A stretch of DNA of 64,000 bases from CAYUYV01 sp964522525 (GCA_964522525.1 CAZFWG010000004.1:31183-95182); one strand, 5' to 3'; shown: positions 34,633-43,637, counted from the stretch's first letter. Numbers and translations are program-made. The notes: a model not told the origin generated them from the sequence alone.

Positions 34633-35853
34633 ATGTTGGAGGGACTGAAGGTCGTCGAGATGGCGACCTATATCGCGGCGCCGTCCGCGGGCGGCATGCT
34701 TGCCGATTGGGGCGCCCAGGTCATCAAGATCGAACCCCTGGCCGGTGATCCGATCCGGGATTTCTTTGCCTCCCTCGGGGTCGAGATGGGCGACAATCCC
34801 GTCTTTGCCCTCGATAACCGGGGCAAGCGGAGCATCGCCCTTGATGCCACGACACCGGAAGGCGCCGAGATCATCCGCAAGCTCGTGGGCGACGCGGATG
34901 TCTTCCTCACCAATCTGCGCCCCGGTTCCCTGACCCGCGCGGGCCTCGATTGGGACGCAGTCCACGCGCTCAATCCGCGGCTCGTCTATGCCAGCGTGAC
35001 GGGCTATGGCCTCCTGGGCGAGGAAGCCGACCGGCCGGGCTTTGACATGGCCGCCTTCTGGGCGCGCGCCGGCGTGGGCCGCCTCCATGCGCCCCGCGGC
35101 AGCGACCCCTTTCCCATCCGCACGGCCTTCGGCGATCACATCACGGGCCAGTCGACGGCCGCCGGCATTCTGGCCGCGCTTTATGAACGGGAGCGCACGG
35201 GCCAGGGGCGCCTCGTCGAGACCTCGCTCCTGCGCACAGGGATCTATTCCCTGGGGTCGGACATGGCCATTCAATTGCGGTTCGGCCGCGTGGCCTCGAA
35301 CCGGCCCCGCCACGACGCGGTTCAGCCCGTCAATAATTTCTTTCAGACTCAGGACGGTTTTTGGCTGTGCCTGATCCCGCGCCAGGGCGGATCCGATTGG
35401 AAGGCCCTGTTGCGGGCGCTGGGTCGGGAAGACCTCGCGGAGGATGAGCGCTTTGCCTCCTCCTCGAACCGGCGAAAGAATGGCGCGGCCCTCGTGGATC
35501 TGCTGGACGAGGCCTTCGGATCCCTCACCCTGGCCGACGCGGGTCAGCGGCTCGACGCGGAGGATCTCGTCTGGGCCCCGGTGCAGACGCCGGCCCAGGT
35601 CGCGACCGACCCTCAGGCCATGGCGGCCGGTGCCTTCGCCACCATTCCGGATACGAACTTCAAGGATGGCGAGGGCAACACCCAGCCCTATCGCACGCCC
35701 GCCGCGCCCGTGCGTTTCCACGGTGCCGATGACGGTCCCAAGGGGCCGCCGCCGGGCATCGGCGAACACACCGCCCAGGTCCTGGGCGAACTGGGCTATG
35801 CCCCGGACGCCATCGAGGATCTCGCCGGTCGAGGGGTCCTGGGTCTGGGCTGA
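34633..35853 (+). CDS. CaiB/BaiF family CoA-transferase (second copy)
   Basis: A 406-residue class III CoA-transferase. N-terminal V-V-E-M-A-T-Y-I-A-A-P-S-A-G-G-M-L-A-D-W-G-A-Q-V-I-K-I-E pattern, D-N-R-G-K-R-S-I-A-L-D, P-R-L-V-Y-A-S-V-T-G-Y-G, and near residue 170 the F-G-D-H-I-T-G-Q-S region with the catalytic Asp. It starts 50 nt after the protease gene and has no CoA-ligase or dehydratase partner next to it, so its acid substrate is unknown. It runs head-on into scpB: the two stop codons are directly adjacent (35853 and 35854), leaving no room for a terminator. Confidence 0.88.
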   Translation: MLEGLKVVEMATYIAAPSAGGMLADWGAQVIKIEPLAGDPIRDFFASLGVEMGDNPVFALDNRGKRSIALDATTPEGAEIIRKLVGDADVFLTNLRPGSLTRAGLDWDAVHALNPRLVYASVTGYGLLGEEADRPGFDMAAFWARAGVGRLHAPRGSDPFPIRTAFGDHITGQSTAAGILAALYERERTGQGRLVETSLLRTGIYSLGSDMAIQLRFGRVASNRPRHDAVQPVNNFFQTQDGFWLCLIPRQGGSDWKALLRALGREDLAEDERFASSSNRRKNGAALVDLLDEAFGSLTLADAGQRLDAEDLVWAPVQTPAQVATDPQAMAAGAFATIPDTNFKDGEGNTQPYRTPAAPVRFHGADDGPKGPPPGIGEHTAQVLGELGYAPDAIEDLAGRGVLGLG

Positions 35854-37515
35854 CTACGGCTGATGCCGATCCGGATCCTCGTCCTCGCCGAAAGCGTCTT
35901 CAGCACTTTCGGTGGGGTCAAGTTCGGCGGCGGCCAAATCCTCCGGGTCGGGATCTTCCGTCCCCTCTTCAAGGGTCTCTTCCGCAGAGGCCTCTACTGA
36001 CGGCGCGTCGGCCTCGTCCGGGTCGATCACGGGTGCCGGTTCGGCCACCGCGTCTTCCGCCACCATCTCGGCTTCTGCAACGCCTTCGACGTCGGTGTCC
36101 TCATCCCCAAGGGCCCCGTCTTCGATCTCGGTGCTATCGTCCGCCGCGGGCTCTTCTTCCGGCTCCATCTTGGCCAGGGCTTCGATCTCGGGCTCCTCGC
36201 CCTCGTCGCTTGGCTCTTCGATCTCCGGCTCGGCCTCGCCTTCGGCGATCTCTTCCAGATCACCGGCCTCGGAAAACAGGTCGTGTTCCTCGTCCTGCAG
36301 GGCCTCGGTGTCCTCGTCCTCCGCCTCACCGTCACCATCTGCCTCGCCTTCGCGCGTCGGTGTCGGCACGGAGAAGTCCGGGGGCAGACGCCAGTCGAGA
36401 AGGCCGGCCGCCTTCAATTCCTCAATACCCGGAAGATCCTGGGTGCTGGCAAGACCGAAATGGTCGAGAAAGGCATCCGTCGTGCCATAGGTGATGGGCC
36501 GGCCCGGTACGGGCTTGCGGCCCCGCATGCGCGCCCACCCCACATCGAGCAAGACGTCAAGCGTGCCCTTGCTGACGGAAACCCCGCGCAACTCCTCGAT
36601 TTCCGCCCGGGTCACCGGCTGGTGGTAGGCGATGATGGCCAGGGTCTCGATTGCCGCCCGGGACAATCTCTTGGGCTCGATCCGCTCCTTCTGGAGCAGA
36701 AAGCCCAGATCCGGCGCGGTGCGGAAGGCCCACTTTCCCGCGACATGGACGAGATTGACGCCCCGCGAGGCATAGATCGCCGACAGTTCCCGCAGGATCG
36801 AGCGCACCGGCGCCTCATCGGGGAGCCGTTGGGCCAGTTCCTTGTCGCTCAAGGGCTCCGCACTGGCGAACAGGATCGCTTCGACAACGCGAATGAGGTC
36901 CATGCCCTCCTTGGGCGCCGGTACCGGCGGATCAGACTCGGCCAGTTCCGGAACCTCGGCGGTCTCCTCGTCCGGCGCCTGTTCGCTCGCAGGGCCCTCT
37001 TCCTTCGCCTCGATGGGTGAGCCCTCCGTGGCCGCGGTCTCGGGCGCCGGCTCTTCCGCCGTCAGATCCGCAGACTCAGCGTCTTCGGAAACGGGGTCCT
37101 CAGACACGGCATCTTCGTCGCCAGCCACGAAGTCTTGGGTGTTTAGGTCTTCCGCCTCCTGATCATCGGCCTCGTCTTCATCGAGGCCCGCTTCCATGGC
37201 GGCCCGAAGCTCGTTCAGGTCCTCGACATCGTCATCGCCATGGACCGGGTCTGCATTCTGGTCATCCCCATCCACACGACCGTCGCTTGCGGACGAAATC
37301 TCGGCCGGCTCTTCGGCCTCGGGCGCGGCGTCCTGATCGCGTGTTTCATCGACGGCCTCGGCAACCGGATCGGACGCGGGGCGGCGCTTGCGCCGGCGCC
37401 CGGACCCCGGATCATTCAAGACGGCATCCCGGATGGCGTTGAGAACGGCGGCATCGGACAGGGTTTCGTCCCGATCCTCCCCCTCACCGCGCGCCTGGTC
37501 TTGCTCGCTCATCAC
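35854..37515 (-). CDS. scpB: Segregation and condensation protein ScpB with long acidic arms
   Basis: A 553-residue frame, against about 180-250 in most bacteria. ScpB works with ScpA and SMC to compact and segregate chromosomes. The core, about residues 205-380, has the paired winged helices: M-D-L-I-R-V-V-E-A-I-L-F-A-S-A-E, R-L-S-R-A-A-I-E-T-L-A-I-I-A-Y-H-Q-P-V-T-R-A-E-I-E, then G-R-P-I-T-Y-G-T-T-D-A-F-L. The first 204 residues and last 170 are very acidic (Asp, Glu, Ala, Pro). In-frame M205 is preceded by AAGGAGG but only 2 nt away, so an internal start is possible but poor. The gene follows scpA by 126 nt. Confidence 0.9.
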   Translation of the reverse strand: MMSEQDQARGEGEDRDETLSDAAVLNAIRDAVLNDPGSGRRRKRRPASDPVAEAVDETRDQDAAPEAEEPAEISSASDGRVDGDDQNADPVHGDDDVEDLNELRAAMEAGLDEDEADDQEAEDLNTQDFVAGDEDAVSEDPVSEDAESADLTAEEPAPETAATEGSPIEAKEEGPASEQAPDEETAEVPELAESDPPVPAPKEGMDLIRVVEAILFASAEPLSDKELAQRLPDEAPVRSILRELSAIYASRGVNLVHVAGKWAFRTAPDLGFLLQKERIEPKRLSRAAIETLAIIAYHQPVTRAEIEELRGVSVSKGTLDVLLDVGWARMRGRKPVPGRPITYGTTDAFLDHFGLASTQDLPGIEELKAAGLLDWRLPPDFSVPTPTREGEADGDGEAEDEDTEALQDEEHDLFSEAGDLEEIAEGEAEPEIEEPSDEGEEPEIEALAKMEPEEEPAADDSTEIEDGALGDEDTDVEGVAEAEMVAEDAVAEPAPVIDPDEADAPSVEASAEETLEEGTEDPDPEDLAAAELDPTESAEDAFGEDEDPDRHQP

Positions 37516-37641
37516 ACCTCCAGATTACACGCCGGTCAGCGTGTTTCCAGGATTGGTCCCCCATGGAATGAACACCCGATTCTGCTGGGAGACACGAAAA
37601 AACAACGATCCGCTGCCCTTGGCGCCGGATCGGGACGCGCC

Positions 37642-38630
37642 CTAACTCCCGCGAAAGGGAATCGGTTCCGCCCCTTTCGACAGGCCCGACGGATCCTCCT
37701 CGCCGGAGGGCGTCGTGCCGCCATCAACAGGCAGGGCCGCTTCACCCCGCCGGCGGACATAGACCGGTCCGAACTGTTTCAATTGTCGGACTTCCATGAT
37801 CCCGTCGCGCACCAATTCAAGGGTGGCCGTAAATGTACTGGCCAGCGCGGTGCGCCGTTTGCGTGGACCTTCCGCAACCATCTCAAAGTCTTCGGGCAGA
37901 AACATGTCCAAGCTGCTCCAGTCGCTGATCTGACCGAGCATGGTCTCGATTCGCCGCCGCGCATCCTCGATCGCGTAGATCGGGGGCCGTGTCGGTTCGT
38001 AGGAAATCTCGATCGTGCGGGTGCGCTGGCGGGTATAGGCCTTCAAAAGATCCTGCAGCGTATCGCGATATTCGGCCATGCGCAGGATACGGATCGGCTC
38101 CGGATCCCCCCGGGGAAAGACATCCCGACCCAAACGATCCCGCGCCATGATCTTGCTTGCGGCATCGCGCATGGCCTCAAGGCGTTGGAGCTGGAACTGG
38201 AGGCGGGCCGCGAGTTCCTCGCCCGTCGGTTCCTCGTCCTCATCCTCAGGCTCCGGAAGAAGCAGTTTGGATTTCAGATAGGTGAGCCAGGCCGCCATCA
38301 CGAGATAGTCCGCCGCCAGCTCCAACCGTTTCTTTTTGGCAATGGCGATGAACGCCAGATACTGCTCCGCCAGTTCCAGAATGGAGATCTTCGCGAGATC
38401 GACTTTCTGGGTCTTGGCCAGAGTCAGCAGAACATCAAGCGGGCCCTCGTAACCGGCAACATCGACGATCAGGGCCTCCCGCTCGGGCGGGGCCTCCCAN
38501 NNNNNNNNNNNNNNNNNNNNNNNNNNNNNNNNNNNNNNNNNNNNNNNNNNNNNNNNNNNNNNNNNNNNNNNNNNNNNNNNNNNNNNNNNNNNNNNNNNNT
38601 CGGGTCTTGTCCGGGGTCCGTGGTTTCCAT
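37642..38630 (-). CDS. scpA: Segregation and condensation protein ScpA, interrupted by assembly gap
   Basis: Kleisin subunit linking SMC and ScpB. The part after the gap (in reading order) reads G-Y-E-G-P-L-D-V-L-L-T-L-A-K-T-Q-K-V-D-L, then A-A-W-L-T-Y-L-K-S-K-L-L-L-P, and ends with a C-terminal winged helix that binds SMC. The 5' end is split by 100 N (38500-38599). A fitting N-terminus M-E-T-T-D-P-G-Q-D-P begins at ATG 38630, but with exactly 100 N it is in a different frame from the rest; the true gap must be 2 (mod 3) for this start to work. So the listed coordinates are approximate. The gene lies 51 nt after nagZ. Confidence 0.85.
38500..38599. other. Assembly gap (100 N)
   Basis: Exactly 100 unknown bases inside the 5' part of scpA. 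A round number like this is usually a placeholder for a gap of unknown length, and frame analysis of scpA suggests that the real length is not 100. The neighbouring bases are normal coding sequence. Confidence 0.98.
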
Positions 38631-38681
38631 GGTGTCCGTTATGCGCGCCCATTTCGGCATCGGCGAGGCGCGCAAGGCGCC

Positions 38682-39713
38682 TCACGCAGAAGAATCGGTC
38701 AGTGCCCCAAGTTTAGCCCATGCGTCGCCCGGATCGAATGATTCGGGCTGGCTTTCGGCAAGAAGACTTAAAGCCCGCTCGGCCCGCTCCCGGGCGCGCC
38801 CGTCGAGGGGGGGCGCCGTGGCGGCGATTTCGACCATTTCCGACATGGCCCCATTGCAGTGAAGCACTACATCGCACCCCGCCCGGATCGCCCGTTCCGT
38901 CCGCTCACCGAAGGGGCCATCCAGGGCACCCATGGACAGATCGTCACTCATCAGCAGGCCATCAAACCCGATGAAGCCGCGGATTACCTCCTCGATCACC
39001 ACCGACGACCATGTGGCCGGCGCCTGGGCGTCGATGGCCTCATAGACCACATGGGCGGTCATGCCGAGGGGCATGTCCCGAACCGCCTTGAAGGCCGCGA
39101 AATCCTGGTCTTCGAGGGCCGCGCGCGGCGCATCGACAAGGGGCAGGGATTCGTGACTGTCGCTGCGGGCCCGGCCATGGCCGGGCAGATGCTTGATCAC
39201 CGGCAGGACACCGTCGCGCAGCAACTGCTGCGCCGCGACCGCCGCCAGATCCCCGACCTGGGCCGCAGTGCGGCCATAGGCCCGGTCGCCGATAATGCCG
39301 TGTTCCTCGGGCGTGGGCACATCCACGACCGGCACACAGTCCACCGTGATTCCCAGCGCACGTAATTCATGGGCAAGAAGACGGGCATGGAGGCCCACGG
39401 CTTCGCGCGCCATCGGGGCATTCTGGGCATAGAGCGTGCCCAGCCTTTCGGCCGCCGGATAGTCCGGCCATTCAGGCGGCTTGAGACGCTGTACGCGTCC
39501 GCCCTCCTGGTCGATCAGGACGGGCGCCTCCTCGCGGCCGACGGCGGCGCGCAGGCTGCGCACCAGGTCCTTGACCTGATCCCGGCTGTGGCAGTTCCGG
39601 GCGAACAGGATGAAGCCCCAAGGTTGGCTTTCCCGAAAGAACCAGGCCTCGCCCGGCGTCAGGACCGGTCCCGAACAGCCGAATATCGTCGCGCGCGGCC
39701 CCAATGCCGACAT
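38682..39713 (-). CDS. nagZ: Beta-N-acetylhexosaminidase NagZ
   Basis: A 343-residue glycoside hydrolase family 3 enzyme. It removes GlcNAc from GlcNAc-anhMurNAc peptides in the cytoplasm during peptidoglycan recycling. Motifs: D-Q-E-G-G-R-V-Q-R-L (substrate-binding), K-H-L-P-G-H-G with D-S-H-E-S-L-P (the mobile loop with catalytic Asp-His dyad), and L-M-S-D-D-L-S-M-G-A-L with the nucleophile Asp. No signal peptide, as expected for a cytoplasmic enzyme. GGAGGG lies 7 nt upstream of the ATG. It sits in the conserved alphaproteobacterial order SPOR–nagZ–scpA–scpB. Confidence 0.95.
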   Translation of the reverse strand: MSALGPRATIFGCSGPVLTPGEAWFFRESQPWGFILFARNCHSRDQVKDLVRSLRAAVGREEAPVLIDQEGGRVQRLKPPEWPDYPAAERLGTLYAQNAPMAREAVGLHARLLAHELRALGITVDCVPVVDVPTPEEHGIIGDRAYGRTAAQVGDLAAVAAQQLLRDGVLPVIKHLPGHGRARSDSHESLPLVDAPRAALEDQDFAAFKAVRDMPLGMTAHVVYEAIDAQAPATWSSVVIEEVIRGFIGFDGLLMSDDLSMGALDGPFGERTERAIRAGCDVVLHCNGAMSEMVEIAATAPPLDGRARERAERALSLLAESQPESFDPGDAWAKLGALTDSSA

Positions 39714-39751
39714 CCGAGCGCCCTCCGCACCATGATTTTGAAAAAGGGAAC

Positions 39752-39783
39752 AAAAAACCCGGTCCGCATGGGCGAACCGGGTT
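39752..39783 (-). terminator. Rho-independent terminator of the SPOR-protein gene
   Basis: On the minus strand the stem AACCCGGT / ACCGGGTT (39783-39776 with 39763-39756) is followed directly by TTTTTT (39757-39752). It lies 34 nt beyond the SPOR gene stop codon, and separates that gene from nagZ, so nagZ may need its own promoter. Confidence 0.8.
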
Positions 39784-39816
39784 CCTCAAACTCTACGGGT
39801 CAAACCGCCAATCGCG

Positions 39817-40803
39817 TCAGCGGCTCGCCACGATGCAGTCCTGGCCACGGCTCTTGAGCTGTTGGCATAGATTGCCGGCCGCCGAACGATCCGGGAAGTA
39901 ACCGATCCGCAGGCGGTAGAAGACACCCTTGGCGCCCAGATCGGCCACTTGGACATCCTTCTGGTAGCCAGACAGAATGTCGGTCATGCGGCTGAAGATC
40001 CGTGTCCAGGTCTGATCGGCCGCATTCTGGGAAGGCAGCGATGCGAGCTGGACCACGAAGTTGCCGGACGGACCACCGGGCTGGGCCTGGGGCGGGCCGA
40101 AATTGTCCGGCGTGGGATTGGGCGCCGGGACGGCAGCCGTGGCGGTGGGCGGCGGTGCCGGAACACGCGAGGGGGCCAAGCCGGAGCTGGGCGGTGTCAC
40201 GCGAACATCCGTTGACGGCGGCGGCACGAAGGTGGTGTTGCCGGGTGCCGGAACCTGGGCCGCAGGGGCTTCGGGGATTGTCACCGGCTCCGGGAAATCG
40301 CTGACCGTCGGCGGGCTCAAAGGCTCCGCAACAACCGTATCGGTCGGCGCCCCGGGCACCCGAAGATCGGGCTCACCGGCAGGCGGCAGGCTGTCGACGA
40401 CTTCAATGCCGGGACGCGGCGGGGTCGGCAGTTCTATGATCTGCTCGTCCCGGGGCACAATGTCCGAACCCGTCCCGTCAAAGCTTTCGCCGAAGACGTC
40501 ACTATCACGGGGAGCGGGGATGCCACCCGGATCATCCGGGGCCACCCGTTCACCATCCTGTCCGGCAATAAAGGACGGTCCCTGCTGTTCAGCCCGGCCA
40601 TCCTGAAGACCTTGCTGATAGGCAACAAACCAAACACCCACAATCGCGGCGATGACCACAAGAGCCAGGATCAGAAAGAGAGGCATACGGACACCGCCGT
40701 CTTCCTCATTTTCATATTCATAGGCTTCCAGATCCGGATCATCGGAGCGAAACGTATCCCGGTCGTAGTCCCGGGACCGATCGACATCATTTATAGCATT
40801 CAT
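39817..40803 (-). CDS. SPOR-domain cell-division-associated membrane protein
   Basis: A 328-residue protein with an acidic cytoplasmic N-terminus, one transmembrane helix (about residues 41-63) and a long periplasmic Pro/Thr/Val-rich linker (about 64-245). The C-terminal SPOR domain spans about 247-328: F-V-V-Q-L-A-S-L-P…, R-L-R-I-G-Y-F-P-D-R-S-A-A. It should bind denuded glycans at the septum, like FtsN-type proteins. Located at the usual place upstream of nagZ in alphaproteobacteria. A good terminator follows. Confidence 0.88.
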   Translation of the reverse strand: MNAINDVDRSRDYDRDTFRSDDPDLEAYEYENEEDGGVRMPLFLILALVVIAAIVGVWFVAYQQGLQDGRAEQQGPSFIAGQDGERVAPDDPGGIPAPRDSDVFGESFDGTGSDIVPRDEQIIELPTPPRPGIEVVDSLPPAGEPDLRVPGAPTDTVVAEPLSPPTVSDFPEPVTIPEAPAAQVPAPGNTTFVPPPSTDVRVTPPSSGLAPSRVPAPPPTATAAVPAPNPTPDNFGPPQAQPGGPSGNFVVQLASLPSQNAADQTWTRIFSRMTDILSGYQKDVQVADLGAKGVFYRLRIGYFPDRSAAGNLCQQLKSRGQDCIVASR

Positions 40804-41109
40804 CCTAGCTCACGCTCCGCATCTCTGTACTCAACCGATTTCAAAAGCCGCCGGAGGGGTTCCGGTCGACCGGAGTCTGCTGGGAATGAACAGGCTGGCT
40901 TTGCTTGGAAGTTTCTTGCCTGTCCAAAGGCTCTCCTAAAATGGGATCCAAGGGGGCCGGAGGCGATCCGGCTGAGTGAGGGACACGACGTGTTGACGAA
41001 ACCGCCGTGTTGGATCCTTTCCCTATCAACAGCATCCATGCAACGATTCACTGAAGCATTCAAGAGCCACATTTCGTTCGCCCCAAATTCGCTTGACAAA
41101 GCAGGCAAT
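40804..41109. other. 306-bp spacer between SPOR gene and dgt
   Basis: No gene seen on either strand. In many alphaproteobacteria this position holds argS (arginyl-tRNA synthetase); here neither a full gene nor recognisable remnants of its ends are visible. It includes a perfect 14-bp palindrome at 40861-40874 (TCCGGTCGACCGGA), of a length expected by chance a few times per 64 kb. Promoter elements for the SPOR gene probably lie near 40804-40860. Confidence 0.5.
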
Positions 41110-42327
41110 TTAATGGCTGCGGACGTCCCAGCTGAAAAGCCGGCCATGCTCCTCAAGGGCAAAGCGATCGGTCATTCCGGCAATGAAATCGCAGGCAATC
41201 CGGGCGATCTGGCCCGTGTTCCGGCCATCACATTTCTGCCGCCAGGCAGTCGGTAAAACGCCGGGGTCTTCGAGAAAAAGGGCGAAAAGATCCCTGACCA
41301 CCCGGCGCGCCTTGCTGGTCATGCGATTGACTTTGTAGTGGCGATACATGTTCTCGAACAGAAACGCGCGTATCGCCCGATCAATTTGCGCCATTTCTTC
41401 GGAAAAAGCCACAACTGGTTGGTGAAGCTGGCGAATATCCTGGACGCTGGCGGGTTCCGCCGCTGCGATCCGCCGCCGGGTTTCCCCGATCACATCGCGA
41501 ATCATGGTGCCGATCTGGCGCCGGATCACCTCATGAATCAGGCGTTCTTCCTCAATCCCCGGATAGCGGCGCTCCATCTCCGCAAACAGCGCACCTACCA
41601 TGGGCACGTCGCGCAACTGGTCGATCGAGAACAAGCCCGCCCGCAAGCCGTCGTCCAGGTCATGGTTGTTGTAGGCGATATCGTCCGACAGGGCGGCAAT
41701 CTGGGCCTCCACCGAGGCATAGCTGTGAAGCGCGAGGTCCTGACGCTCGGAATAGGCCAAAATCGCCTGCGGCAGGTGCTTTCCGGGATCATCCGGGCCC
41801 GCCAAAAGGGGGCCGTTGTGCTTGACCATGCCCTCCAGCGTTTCCCAGGTTAAATTTAGTCCATCAAAGTCCGCGTAGCGACTTTCCAGCTCCGTTACAA
41901 TTCGTAAAGCATGGGCATTGTGGTCGAAGCCCTGAAAGGGCTCCATGCATTCCTGCAAAGCGTCCTCGCCCGCATGGCCGAAAGGCGGATGCCCAAAATC
42001 ATGGGAGAGCGCCAGGGCCTCGGTCAGATCCTCGTCCAGCGCGAGGGTCCGGGCCATGGAGCGGGCAATCTGGGCAACCTCAAGCGTGTGGGTCAGCCGG
42101 GTGCGGAAATGGTCCCCTTCATGGGAAACGAAAACCTGAGTCTTGTGCTTCAGACGCCGGAAGGCGCTCGAGTGGATGATCCGGTCCCGATCCCGCTGAA
42201 AGACCGACCGGCTGTCGCTCTCCTCTTCCGCGACAAGACGCCCTCGACTCTCCTTTGGATGGCAGGCATAAGGCGCCCGAACCGGGGGCGTCGTTCCGGC
42301 TTCAGCCATCGCCTGGGGCTTTTGCAT
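41110..42327 (-). CDS. dgt: dGTPase-like HD-domain triphosphohydrolase
   Basis: A 405-residue HD-superfamily protein. Such enzymes convert dNTPs, mostly dGTP, to deoxynucleosides plus triphosphate. Motifs: F-R-R-L-K-H-K-T-Q-V-F, R-T-R-L-T-H-T-L-E-V-A-Q (first His), A-L-S-H-D-F-G-H-P-P-F-G-H (HD pair and third His) and Y-S-E-R-Q-D…D-D-I-A-Y-N-N-H-D-L-D-D-G (last Asp). GGAGAGCGGGAG precedes the ATG. It is divergent from erpA, the usual alphaproteobacterial arrangement. It is normally followed by argS, which is missing here. Confidence 0.93.
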   Translation of the reverse strand: MQKPQAMAEAGTTPPVRAPYACHPKESRGRLVAEEESDSRSVFQRDRDRIIHSSAFRRLKHKTQVFVSHEGDHFRTRLTHTLEVAQIARSMARTLALDEDLTEALALSHDFGHPPFGHAGEDALQECMEPFQGFDHNAHALRIVTELESRYADFDGLNLTWETLEGMVKHNGPLLAGPDDPGKHLPQAILAYSERQDLALHSYASVEAQIAALSDDIAYNNHDLDDGLRAGLFSIDQLRDVPMVGALFAEMERRYPGIEEERLIHEVIRRQIGTMIRDVIGETRRRIAAAEPASVQDIRQLHQPVVAFSEEMAQIDRAIRAFLFENMYRHYKVNRMTSKARRVVRDLFALFLEDPGVLPTAWRQKCDGRNTGQIARIACDFIAGMTDRFALEEHGRLFSWDVRSH

Positions 42328-42478
42328 CTCCCGCTCTCCATCGCTGGTGCGTCAAATCGTGTGGATCTTCGTCCCTTCAGGGCTTTCGCCATGGCGAGGC
42401 AAACCCTAAATTGAAGCCAAATGCCCCTTCGGCCCCGTCGCCTTTCGCGGCTGGAGCCCTTGCGAGTCCGGAGGCCCC

Positions 42479-42841
42479 ATGGATCAGCAACCGACATCGC
42501 CGACAGAATCGACATCGGCACCGATCAGCGTCAGTGCAAGTGCCGCCAAGCAGATCGCCAAGATCGTTGAGGCGGAGAATGAACCCAAAATGTTGCGGAT
42601 TTCCGTCCTGGGCGGCGGTTGTTCGGGATTTCAGTACCAATTCGACCTGGTCGAGACCGGCACGCCCGGCGATCTGACCATCGAACGGGACGGCGTGGTC
42701 GTCCTGGTCGATGAAATGTCGGTGCCCTTCCTGGAAGGTTCCGAACTCGACTATGTGGAGGAACTGATCGGCGCCTCCTTCCAGATGCGCAATCCCAACG
42801 CCACCAGCTCCTGTGGCTGCGGCACCTCCTTCGCGGTCTGA
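42479..42841 (+). CDS. erpA: Iron-sulfur cluster insertion protein ErpA
   Basis: A 120-residue A-type carrier with a short disordered N-terminus (about 1-15). Cluster ligands are C48 in G-G-G-C-S-G-F-Q-Y and C112/C114 in S-S-C-G-C-G-T-S-F-A. It accepts Fe-S clusters from scaffolds and passes them to apo-enzymes. GGAGG is 5 nt before the ATG. It is divergent from dgt and is followed after 4 nt by xthA, so the two are likely cotranscribed. Confidence 0.95.
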   Translation: MDQQPTSPTESTSAPISVSASAAKQIAKIVEAENEPKMLRISVLGGGCSGFQYQFDLVETGTPGDLTIERDGVVVLVDEMSVPFLEGSELDYVEELIGASFQMRNPNATSSCGCGTSFAV

Positions 42842-42845
42842 GCCC

Positions 42846-43628
42846 GTGAAGATTGCGAGCTGGAACGTCAACTCGATCAAGATTCGGGCGCAGGCGGTCG
42901 CGGACTGGCTCGAAACCAGTTCAACCGACGTCATCTGCCTCCAGGAGCTCAAGACGACCGAGGAAAAGGTCCCTCTGGATCTGTTCGAGGCCCAGGGCTT
43001 CCACGCGGCCATCCATGGCCAGAAGGCCTATAATGGCGTGGCCATCCTCTCCAAATTCCCCCTTGAGGACGTGACGATCGGCTTGCCGGGCGATGATGAG
43101 GACACCCAGGCGCGCTATCTGGAGGCCGTGATCTCGACCGACAGCGGGGCGATCCGCCTTGCCAGTCTCTATCTGCCCAACGGCAATCCGGCGCCCGGCC
43201 CCAAATATGACTACAAGCTCGCCTGGATGACCCGGCTCGAGGCCCACACCCGCAGCCTGTTGGCCCTTGAGGAACCGCTGGTCCTGGCGGGCGACTACAA
43301 CGTGATCCCCGCGCCGGAGGACGTCCATGACCCGGTGGCCTGGGCGGAGGATGCCCTGTTCCGGCCGGAAACCCGCGCGGCCTATCAGCGGATCCGCTGG
43401 CTGGGCCTGACGGATGCCTTCCGCGCCTGCCATGGCGAGCCCGACCGCTACAGTTTCTGGGACTATCAGGGCGGAGCCTGGCCCAAGAACCACGGCATCC
43501 GGATCGACCACCTGCTGCTGTCGCCCCAGGCGGCGGATCGTCTGGTCACGGCGGATATCGATCCGATACCCCGGGGGCATGATCAGCCCTCGGATCATGT
43601 GCCCATCTGGTGCGAGCTTGATGTTTGA
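42846..43628 (+). CDS. xthA: Exodeoxyribonuclease III
   Basis: A 260-residue AP endonuclease/3'-5' exonuclease in base excision repair. It starts at GTG 42846, four bases after erpA stops; this gives M-K-I-A-S-W-N-V-N-S-I-K, the family N-terminus with catalytic Asn. Other motifs: C-L-Q-E-L-K (Glu ligand), G-D-Y-N-V-I-P (Asp/Asn), F-R-A-C-H-G-E and P-S-D-H-V-P-I-W (catalytic Asp-His). Full length and intact. Ribosome-binding site is weak, so translation may depend on coupling with erpA. Confidence 0.95.
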   Translation: MKIASWNVNSIKIRAQAVADWLETSSTDVICLQELKTTEEKVPLDLFEAQGFHAAIHGQKAYNGVAILSKFPLEDVTIGLPGDDEDTQARYLEAVISTDSGAIRLASLYLPNGNPAPGPKYDYKLAWMTRLEAHTRSLLALEEPLVLAGDYNVIPAPEDVHDPVAWAEDALFRPETRAAYQRIRWLGLTDAFRACHGEPDRYSFWDYQGGAWPKNHGIRIDHLLLSPQAADRLVTADIDPIPRGHDQPSDHVPIWCELDV

Positions 43629-43637
43629 GCTTTGATG

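Noticed and set aside
40861..40874. Perfect 14-bp palindrome TCCGGTCGACCGGA
   Set aside because: Palindromes of this length are expected about four times by chance in 64 kb, and more in GC-rich DNA; there is no repeat of it upstream of other genes here.
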